From NCBI RefSeq assembly GCF_009917385.1, contig NZ_QWLJ01000025.1, positions 1 to 61,033 on the forward strand: DNA of 61,033 nt. Reading direction: 5' to 3'. The notes under the pieces were generated by a model. It had not been told where the DNA came from, searched no databases, and saw nothing but the letters and a program-made list of their open reading frames with translations. Both the position numbers and the translations under genes were made by a program. Source of the DNA: Roseburia sp. 1XD42-34 (lineage in GTDB: Bacteria; Bacillota; Bacilli; Bacillales; Amphibacillaceae). Shown piece after piece: positions 55,149 through 61,033 of the stretch (the stretch's first letter is position 1; every line of letters begins with the position of its first letter).

Positions 55149-55565
55149 ATGAGTACATCATTAAGTCTTTTGCGCCAGCAGAGGTTAACGGTTTTAAAGG
55201 GGATAAGCAATTCTGAGGAACAAATTACTATATTGGCAGATAAAATCAGTAGATTGCGGGCAGCTTCTAATATACTGGAAACTAGTATTACGTATTTAAG
55301 AACAACTAAAAGCTCTATAGATAATTTAGAGGTTGATGAAAGAAGTTGGAAGGGGAAAACTAAAGATAATTATGAAAATAAATATAGTATATATAGAGAC
55401 AGTGTACAGCAATACCTATCTAAAGCGGAGAATGCAAAAGAGGCTATAGATAGTGATATTAGAAGGTATGAATCTACCCAATCTTCATATGCACTGGGAT
55501 TAAATAAATTACAAAGTACTTTTCATTTATTAGAGACTCAAATAAGGGCAAAGGAAAGGGAGTAG
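55149..55565 (+). CDS. YwqH-like (DUF5082) helical partner of the LXG effector
   Basis: A 138-residue all-helical protein with a WXG-type turn, Trp67-Lys68-Gly69 in DERSWKGKTKDNYENKY. DUF5082/YwqH proteins are encoded just before LXG toxins, and related small partners form complexes with the LXG domain for targeting to EssC. I start at ATG 55149 behind AAAGGGGGAG; the open frame further up overlaps essC. It follows essC by 14 bp, so it is in the secretion transcript. Confidence 0.85.
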   Translation: MSTSLSLLRQQRLTVLKGISNSEEQITILADKISRLRAASNILETSITYLRTTKSSIDNLEVDERSWKGKTKDNYENKYSIYRDSVQQYLSKAENAKEAIDSDIRRYESTQSSYALGLNKLQSTFHLLETQIRAKERE

Positions 55566-55571
55566 ATTTAA

Positions 55572-55862
55572 TTGGTGGAGCAAGTAGGCATAAATATAGA
55601 GGTTTTTCGGGAAAATGTTTCTAGGTTAAGAGCTTCTGTTTCCGGTTTAATTAGTTGTACTAATAAGAATTGGACTTTTGATAAAACGAATATCACGCCG
55701 TTTACTAATGATTTGGAAAATGCGGTTAAAGCAATGACTATATTGGAAAGATATGTAACGCTTTTAAGTAATGATATAGATACATTGAAAAGTATAGGAG
55801 AAAGCATGAAGGAAAAAGATGAAGAGTTAAGTAAGGGTACGTTTAAAATAACTAGTGACTGA
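55572..55862 (+). CDS. YwqI-like (DUF5344/TIGR04197) small type VII partner protein
   Basis: A 96-residue helical protein (VFRENVSRLRASVSGL, then NDLENAVKAMTILERYVTLLSNDIDTLKSIGESMKEKDEEL). Matches the YwqI/YxiC group found between DUF5082 and LXG genes. A TTG (55572) or GTG (55575) start lies behind AAAGGGAG. It probably binds the LXG domain together with the DUF5082 protein. Confidence 0.82.
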   Translation: MVEQVGINIEVFRENVSRLRASVSGLISCTNKNWTFDKTNITPFTNDLENAVKAMTILERYVTLLSNDIDTLKSIGESMKEKDEELSKGTFKITSD

Positions 55863-55893
55863 TGAAAACTTTAATAACGAAAGGAGGATCTAG

Positions 55894-57309
55894 ATGGGAA
55901 ATAAAGTGGATATATCAGAGGTTATCGAGTTTTCTAATGACATTCAGAAGGTATCTACTCATATTAAATCCAGTTTGAAAGAAATATCGACCAATATCGA
56001 ACAAATTATAGGAATGGACACTTTCACTGGAATGGCAGCCAACAATGCCAAAGGTTATTTCAAAAACTTTCATAAGCATGGAATAATTGAAGCACTTACT
56101 GATTTGTTTACCGACTTGAATCATAATCTAAAAGATCATTTAGAAGCATTTCATTCAAATGTAGATTCTTCCGATAATGCGATTATTCAGAGTGACTACT
56201 TAAACGATCAAGAAGTAAAAATAAATATAGACTATCAAAAGTTGAGTGGTATCCATGAAAATATTCAAAAAACAATTCTTAATGTTTCTGATGTGACAAG
56301 TGCTAGCACCCCACCATTTTATAGTATTGCTCAAGATGAAAAGGAAATAGTTGAGATAGTCAAGGAATTGGAAGAAAATTTTAATTCGTTTACTAGTGAA
56401 GGAAAATCCCATGATTCTCAAACAAAGGCATTAATAGAGCATATCGAAAAGACAATGAATTCCGTTAAAGGATCTGCAGGTTCGGAGAGATTTAGTGATT
56501 ATAAAAATGATAAAAACTTTAAAAATCTAAGCAGCTTCATTGGTACGTATGCTGCTTCAGCAATATCTGGTTATACATCTTCAAAAGCAATAGCAAGAGC
56601 AGCTGAAAAAGATGGATTGAGCGTATCAAAATATGAAAAAAACGGAAGGACAATTTATCGTATTAATGCAAGCGAAGCCGCTTTAAAAGAATTAGGAGTG
56701 CAACCAGATAGGTATACAAAATTATCACTATATCAAAGTGGTAAATCAGGAAGAGCAAAAGCGCCTTTAAATTATTATGATAAGAAAACAGGAAAGCAAA
56801 TATGGTCTCCAGAAGGGAAGAGCGTAATTAAGGAATATCCCGAAATGAGAGCTTACAATGACAAGGCAACGAATTTGGAAAAGTTTAAAGCTGTTGGAAA
56901 ATCAACAGTTCATGGAGCAAAAGATAGTATAAGTGGAATAAAACCCAACAATATACTTGGGGGTGGGTATTTAAGAGCTGCTGGAAAAGCGCTTGGACCA
57001 GTTGGAGCAGGATTAAGCTATTATAATAATTATAATGATTCCAGAGCAGATGGTTTAACAAAAGAAGCAGCATATTCTAGAGCGGCTGTAGACACCACTG
57101 TTGAAACTGCAATAAGTGGAGCTGTGCAAGCTGGGTTTACAGCTGCAGGAACTGCTTTTATTCCAATACCAGGAGTCGGAACTGCAGTTGGAGCCTTAAT
57201 CGGAATAGGTGCGAATATGGTATTAAATATTAAACTTGGTAAAAGTCAAAAATCTTTAATGGATAGAGCAAAAGGTGCTTTTCATAAATTAACAGGTTGG
57301 TTTAGTTAG
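55894..57309 (+). CDS. LXG-domain effector with glycine-zipper-like C-terminal domain (candidate membrane toxin)
   Basis: A 471-residue polymorphic-toxin-type protein. Residues 1 to about 205 are the LXG targeting domain (VDISEVIEFSNDIQKV, then DTFTGMAANNAKGYFKNFH). A middle part follows (YEKNGRTIYRINASEAALKELG.., about 240-330). The C-terminal 115 residues (357-471) are Gly/Ala-rich and hydrophobic: GAVQAGFTAAGTAF, then IPIPGVGTAVGALIGIGANMVL, ending in a basic amphipathic tail. No nuclease or ADP-ribosyltransferase motif is seen. Streptococcal TelE and staphylococcal TspA are type VII toxins that damage membranes through similar segments, so pore formation is a reasonable inference. GGAGGATCTAG precedes the ATG. 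The next gene codes a multipass membrane protein. Confidence 0.82.
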   Translation: MGNKVDISEVIEFSNDIQKVSTHIKSSLKEISTNIEQIIGMDTFTGMAANNAKGYFKNFHKHGIIEALTDLFTDLNHNLKDHLEAFHSNVDSSDNAIIQSDYLNDQEVKINIDYQKLSGIHENIQKTILNVSDVTSASTPPFYSIAQDEKEIVEIVKELEENFNSFTSEGKSHDSQTKALIEHIEKTMNSVKGSAGSERFSDYKNDKNFKNLSSFIGTYAASAISGYTSSKAIARAAEKDGLSVSKYEKNGRTIYRINASEAALKELGVQPDRYTKLSLYQSGKSGRAKAPLNYYDKKTGKQIWSPEGKSVIKEYPEMRAYNDKATNLEKFKAVGKSTVHGAKDSISGIKPNNILGGGYLRAAGKALGPVGAGLSYYNNYNDSRADGLTKEAAYSRAAVDTTVETAISGAVQAGFTAAGTAFIPIPGVGTAVGALIGIGANMVLNIKLGKSQKSLMDRAKGAFHKLTGWFS

Positions 57310-57323
57310 AGAAAGAGGAGTAG

Positions 57324-58121
57324 GTGATTTTGATTTTGTTATTAGATAAGCTACAAGAAGATGATTTTGCTGTTTTACGAGGACCTTTCGAATCGGGAAG
57401 ACAGAGGCCCAATAGTTTAGGAGGAATGTTAGCTTTTAGTATACTTTTACAGTTGTTGATGTTTGTATTAACTTATGTAGTTGCTGCAGACTCAACTTAT
57501 TTTCCATACGCTGACATTGTTTTTGTTATTCATAGTATGGTAACTGCTACGCTAATTTTATTATCTATAATTTTTTCCTTTCCTAAGGTTTATATGAGTC
57601 TACAGAAAACACAATATTTTATAGTTATTTTGGTATCACAAAATTTATTTAGTCTATACCTTTATATTAGTGCTCTGTTTTTATTAAAATCGGATGTGTC
57701 TGGAATGGATGTCACTTTTGATGCTTTGTTTACTTTTATGTATGTAACCCTAGTGGTTGGTTTTCTTGTCTTTATTATAACAAGCTTTCGCTTCTATGTT
57801 CTATTAAAAAAAGGTTTTTACCGAAAAGGTTCTAGTAAGGATAAGTTAAGAAGTAATTTTGAAGGGAAAATAAATATACCAACCGTAATTGTTGCGAGTA
57901 TGGGGCTGACCTATATTATTCAATTTATTGCACAAAACAGTTATACATTAGAAGTAGAAGTTATTGGAGTTATTATCATAGGACCTATCCTTTTTTTTAC
58001 CATGCTTTTTGTACTACCTGAACAGTTAGTTATTCTTTACTGTAAATATCGTTTTGAAAGCTTTAATTTTGATAAGGATGGAAATCTAAAGCCAATGGGG
58101 TCAGAAAGGAAGGATGATTGA
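57324..58121 (+). CDS. Multipass membrane protein, candidate immunity protein of the LXG effector
   Basis: A 265-residue protein with about six membrane segments (LAFSILLQLLMFVLTYVVA, VFVIHSMVTATLILLSIIFS and so on) and charged cytoplasmic loops. It begins 14 bp after the effector stop, the usual place for an immunity gene, and membrane toxins are neutralised by membrane proteins in known type VII pairs. I do not recognise the family. Start is GTG 57324 or TTG 57330 behind AGAGGAG. It overlaps the next gene by 8 bp. Confidence 0.65.
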   Translation: MILILLLDKLQEDDFAVLRGPFESGRQRPNSLGGMLAFSILLQLLMFVLTYVVAADSTYFPYADIVFVIHSMVTATLILLSIIFSFPKVYMSLQKTQYFIVILVSQNLFSLYLYISALFLLKSDVSGMDVTFDALFTFMYVTLVVGFLVFIITSFRFYVLLKKGFYRKGSSKDKLRSNFEGKINIPTVIVASMGLTYIIQFIAQNSYTLEVEVIGVIIIGPILFFTMLFVLPEQLVILYCKYRFESFNFDKDGNLKPMGSERKDD

Positions 58122-58581
58122 ATTGCAATTTGAAACTCGCTCCCTTATTTTTGATAATTTATTAGTCTATGAAACAAGGCAGTTAAGAAAAAATTGGCAA
58201 CAGGGTTTATTCATTATGGAAGATTTTATACTTGCTGAAGGTATTTACCAAAATGGTCCAATATTTTTTTCGGTGTCACCTGAAAAGAACGAAGATAAAT
58301 TTGGTAAGTTCACATATTATTTGCCAATTAGTGAGCCTGTTAGGTTATCAGATGAAACGGACTTTTTTTTCCAAGAACAATTATATATTAAAGAAGCATT
58401 AGTTTTACGTCAAGCGGATCAAGCAACTGATTTCCATGCTGCATATAAGCGGGTTCAAGAATACGCCCATCAACATGACGTACCATTAGAGGATACATTC
58501 TATTGTGTACTGTTAGAAGTTTATGATGAAGTTATCATTGACCTATATATACCTTTAAATAATAGAGGTGAGAGTTCATGA
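58114..58581 (+). CDS. DUF5085-like protein, first copy
   Basis: A 155-residue soluble protein (FETRSLIFDNLLVYETRQLRKNW.., FYCVLLEVYDEVIIDLYIPL). Its pattern fits the DUF5085 group found in Bacillus LXG loci, with a fold likely related to GyrI/effector-binding domains. The role is not known. ATG 58114 follows AAAGGAAGG, and the stop overlaps the start of the second copy. Confidence 0.65.
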   Translation: MIELQFETRSLIFDNLLVYETRQLRKNWQQGLFIMEDFILAEGIYQNGPIFFSVSPEKNEDKFGKFTYYLPISEPVRLSDETDFFFQEQLYIKEALVLRQADQATDFHAAYKRVQEYAHQHDVPLEDTFYCVLLEVYDEVIIDLYIPLNNRGESS

Positions 58582-59024
58582 TTGTAGAACATCATCATAT
58601 TGCTCATACAAATGTAGTTTCCAAATACTATCAGTTTGTACCGGAAGAAATGGAGCTAGCCATAAAAGATTTTCAATCTATTTTGGAGAAGGGAGGATAC
58701 CATCCAGATGGAAGAATGTTATTTACTATTTTGAGCGAGCCAACAAGTGAGATTATGCAGGCAGAAATATTTTTACCAATCGTCGAAAACAATTTTACAA
58801 AACTGGATGAAGAGCAGCAAGCAAATTTTCATAGTTACTTTTCTGTAAAGCCAATGATAATGACACGAATAATGGATGATTTTGAAGCAGCGTCTCAAGT
58901 GAAGTTTTGGGAGCTAATGAATTATATAAGGCGGAATGGATTGGAACAGAAAACTCCTGTTTTTGTAGAGTATAAGACTAGCCATATGGGAAGACGGTAC
59001 GTGGAGATGAGTGTAGGAGTTTAA
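58578..59024 (+). CDS. DUF5085-like protein, second copy
   Basis: A 148-residue protein with the same general plan as its neighbour (EHHHIAHTNVVSKYYQFVPEEME.., MQAEIFLPIVEN), so the two may pair. It overlaps the first copy by 4 bp (ATGA), with AGAGGTGAG upstream. Translational coupling suggests fixed stoichiometry. Role unknown. Confidence 0.65.
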   Translation: MIVEHHHIAHTNVVSKYYQFVPEEMELAIKDFQSILEKGGYHPDGRMLFTILSEPTSEIMQAEIFLPIVENNFTKLDEEQQANFHSYFSVKPMIMTRIMDDFEAASQVKFWELMNYIRRNGLEQKTPVFVEYKTSHMGRRYVEMSVGV

Positions 59025-59057
59025 ACGTATTAGCCATTGGGGAGGGGAAGATGAGAA

Positions 59058-59675
59058 ATGAAAAAGTTGTTAATGCTTATCACGGTGGCGCTTTTATTTT
59101 TGTTGATTGCATGTAGTAATGATTCAAAAGAAAGTGAAAGTGAGCAGCCACTAGAAAAAAGGGAAGCGCAGTCAAATATAGATAACGGAAATGGAAAGGA
59201 ACAAAATACCAATGAACATGCTGGAGGACAAATGAACGACTTGAAATTGGAATTACAAAAACAGGATAAGGATGCAGGGGTGACAATCGAAAATAACGAA
59301 ATATACACGGCTTTAGATGAGGCAATCAAAGCTGATACCAAAATGGGGGTTCCAAGTGATTTTAGCCTCTATCCGTTTGATATTACAGTTAACCCTGATG
59401 GAAGTAAATCCATTTTATTTTTAGCTATTAACCGTTTAAAAGATCCAATCAAGAATATAACCTTTGATATGACATTTGGAAACAAGGAGGGAGAATACAT
59501 ATATGAAAATAAAAAGTTAGTACTACCTGAAGATGAATTTGGTATCCTTCACCCTGATTCCGCAATACCCTTTATGTTGGATATAACCCCAGAGCAGGAA
59601 CAGTTGTTTAATCGATTAACAAAAGATAACGTGCATTTGGAAATGGCTAATTTCAAAATGGATGTAGAGGAGTAA
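59058..59675 (+). CDS. Lipoprotein of the type VII effector cassette
   Basis: A 205-residue lipoprotein with lipobox FLLIAC (Cys19), a polar Glu/Asn-rich spacer to about residue 65, then a beta-rich domain (SLYPFDITVNPDGSKSILFLAINRLKDPIKNITFDMTFGN..). It is the last gene of the tightly packed cassette (33 bp after the DUF5085 pair). Being outside the membrane, it could protect against, or bind, an exported toxin; this is inference. Ribosome binding site GGGGAGGGG is strong. Confidence 0.75.
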   Translation: MKKLLMLITVALLFLLIACSNDSKESESEQPLEKREAQSNIDNGNGKEQNTNEHAGGQMNDLKLELQKQDKDAGVTIENNEIYTALDEAIKADTKMGVPSDFSLYPFDITVNPDGSKSILFLAINRLKDPIKNITFDMTFGNKEGEYIYENKKLVLPEDEFGILHPDSAIPFMLDITPEQEQLFNRLTKDNVHLEMANFKMDVEE

Positions 59676-59885
59676 GGGGTTATGATTTAACAGACAGCAG
59701 TTTATTTTAAACATAAAACATGATTTGTGTGGCCCATAAATAGATGGAAGAAACAAGTAACAAAAAACTTCCTAAATAATGAATAAGATTAGAGAATTTA
59801 GTCCACTAAATCCTTTAGTACAATTCAAACTGGCTGCCAAATAGATTGTAAAAATGTAGAAGGATTGAATAAAGGGATGTTTAGG

Positions 59886-60739
59886 ATGAAGAGTATACTT
59901 ACCGGGTCTTTTTCTCAAGTAGAAGATACTGTTAGTGAAAGCTTTGCAAAGAATTCAATTAATACGATTAAACAATTTAATTTATTAAAAGGATTATTAT
60001 TTACAGGTTTTTGTGTTGGTTTAGGATCCTATGCTTTATATGGTGTAAGTATTTATATAAGCAATATTATGAATCAAGCCACAATACCTCTTGATGAAAG
60101 TAATGAATTTATCACTTTATTTGATAACATATGGCACATGCATATTCAGTCTATTTTAATTTTAGCAGTAGTGATCGGTGCGTTTGTATATAGAAAAAAA
60201 ATAACATTAAAGGTTTTTTTGTATACAACACGTTTTTGACTATATTCCTACTTTTGTTTATGATTTTCTTTTTTAAAGTAACACAGTTGCTAATATATAG
60301 TTCTTCATTACGTTTGATCTATACAGGATTATATATAATCAGTTATATGTATATATTTATAAGAAGCTACCAAAATACAAAAAAAATGGTATATGGTGCA
60401 AAAAAGAAAAGATCAGCATTAGTTGAGTGGGCTAGTAGGAACAGAAAAAATATTACTAGTTTATTAATTGGTGTTGGATCCTTGTATTACCTATCGAAAG
60501 CTATTTTCTCCGAGGCAAATGATTTAGAAACAAGAATTATTGGATCATTGATTGATTTTCTCCCTTTAGCTGTATGTTTAGTATCTTTTTCATTTTTATA
60601 TTTTAACAGTGTCGCAATTAGAAGTTACTATTTATATAAGTATTCGGAAGAGTTTAGGAAAAAGTTTGGATTTGATAAGAAAGATTGGTATGGGGAGAAA
60701 TACAGGGATAAATATATGGTACTGCCCGATTTAGGATAA
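59886..60739 (+). pseudogene. Multipass membrane protein of unknown family, frameshifted in a T-run
   Basis: First frame: MKSILTGSFSQVEDTVSE.. to ..LKVFLYTTRF and a stop at 60239. Second frame from 60236 continues a hydrophobic helix (TIFLLLFMIFFFK) to 60739. The span of 854 bp is one base short of whole codons; one more T in the TTTTT run at 60233-60237 would give a single protein of about 284 residues with about six membrane segments. The start at 59886 is supported by the relic at 60911, which has the same first codons. It may be an orphan immunity gene. Confidence 0.65.
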
Positions 60740-60910
60740 GACAATGAGAAAGGCCTCTAACATAGAAAATTTTATAAGGGGTGCTTAGCGTTAAAGTGCG
60801 GTACAATCCTTTGAAACTAGCTTTTTGATCTGATTATATTGCTAAATAGCAAGGAGTCTGAAATAAGGTTTGCTTATCTTGTTAGTTAAAATTGAATATT
60901 GTGGGGGGTA

Positions 60911-60949
60911 ATGAAAAATATACTTAATGGATCATTTTCTCAAGTGTAA
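60911..60949 (+). pseudogene. Truncated 5' end of a second copy of the SFSQV membrane protein gene
   Basis: MKNILNGSFSQV then a stop. It matches the first 12 residues of the gene at 59886 (MKSILTGSFSQV), with GGGGGG as ribosome binding site. The homology ends where transposase sequence begins. Confidence 0.75.
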
Positions 60950-61033
60950 CCTATCCATTTTATCAAAGCCGTAGAGCGTATGGATCACGTAAAATCAAAG
61001 TGGTGCTCAAACAACAAGGCAAGCAAGTATCCA
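60950..61033 (+). mobile_element. Fragment of an IS3-family transposase (OrfB), cut by the window edge
   Basis: Frame from 60952 reads YPFYQSRRAYGSRKIKVV then LKQQGKQVS, the pattern of IS3-group OrfB just before the catalytic core (..YGxRKIxxxLxxxG..). No start codon or terminal inverted repeat is seen at the junction, so the transposase gene is probably 5'-truncated here. Confidence 0.7.

Noticed and set aside
55894..57309. LXG effector as a nuclease toxin, as in B. subtilis YobL or YxiD
   Set aside because: The C-terminus has no HNH, DxK or similar motif and is hydrophobic and Gly/Ala-rich; a membrane-protein neighbour also fits poorly with a nuclease.

Overview
The window looks like chromosomal DNA from a low-GC, endospore-forming, halotolerant member of the Bacillaceae, most like the Virgibacillus/Oceanobacillus group. 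This is inferred from gene content: ectABC for ectoine synthesis, sporulation genes (splAB, spoIIP, two YjcZ-type peptides), Bacillus-type yuaF-floT, ycnK and amj, and AT-rich sequence with strong Gram-positive ribosome binding sites. No rRNA, tRNA or CRISPR array was seen.

Layout. 0-4 kb: a composite repeat, a small heat-shock protein, a frameshifted membrane transporter and an amidohydrolase. 4.7-7.1 kb: the ectoine operon ectABC with a terminator. 7.5-8.8 kb: a paired SMR efflux system with its TetR regulator. 9.4-11.8 kb: a YkuE-like phosphoesterase and the alternative lipid II flippase Amj. 12.5-14.1 kb: a membrane protein and an HD-domain protein in one operon, the latter frameshifted. 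14.7-18.7 kb: an AraC-type regulator built on a PEP-hydrolase-like TIM barrel, followed by a UPF0261 (Tm-1-like) gene and a second PEP-hydrolase-family gene without the DNA-binding domain. 18.9-21.1 kb: splA-splB and a pyrimidine-dimer glycosylase-like gene, two UV-repair functions side by side. 21.7-28.7 kb: a ZIP metal transporter, pabBC/pabA, a C45-type acyltransferase/hydrolase, a 45-aa basic protein and a YeeE/YedE sulfur transporter. 29.5-36.4 kb: an aminoglycoside nucleotidyltransferase-like protein, YcnK with a YtkA-domain lipoprotein, FloT/YuaF and SpoIIP. 36.5-42.6 kb: a glycerol-3-phosphate/glycerophosphodiester uptake operon (ugpC-A-E-B plus two phosphodiesterases). 43-43.9 kb: small spore-type peptides. 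44.3-61 kb: a complete type VIIb secretion locus in staphylococcal order (esxA-esaA-essA-esaB-essB-essC), then an effector cassette: two small helical partner proteins, an LXG protein with a glycine-rich hydrophobic C-terminus, a multipass membrane protein as immunity candidate, two DUF5085-like proteins, a lipoprotein and a frameshifted membrane gene. The window ends in a 12-codon relic of that last gene fused to an IS3-type transposase fragment.

Two interspersed repeat families run through the first 43 kb. Element A (about 230-260 bp, imperfect inverted ends) has six copies. Element B (about 180 bp, three successive hairpins) has about twelve. Three A copies carry a B copy at the same internal GATAAA site, and that hexamer stands on both sides of the B insert, so B looks like a mobile element that entered A.

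Three genes are broken by single-base changes in homopolymer runs (near 1984, 13475 and 60235). These could be real decay, phase variation or sequencing error. The most novel-looking parts are the AraC/TIM-barrel fusion beside the split Tm-1 pair, the LXG glycine-zipper cassette, and the nested A/B repeats.
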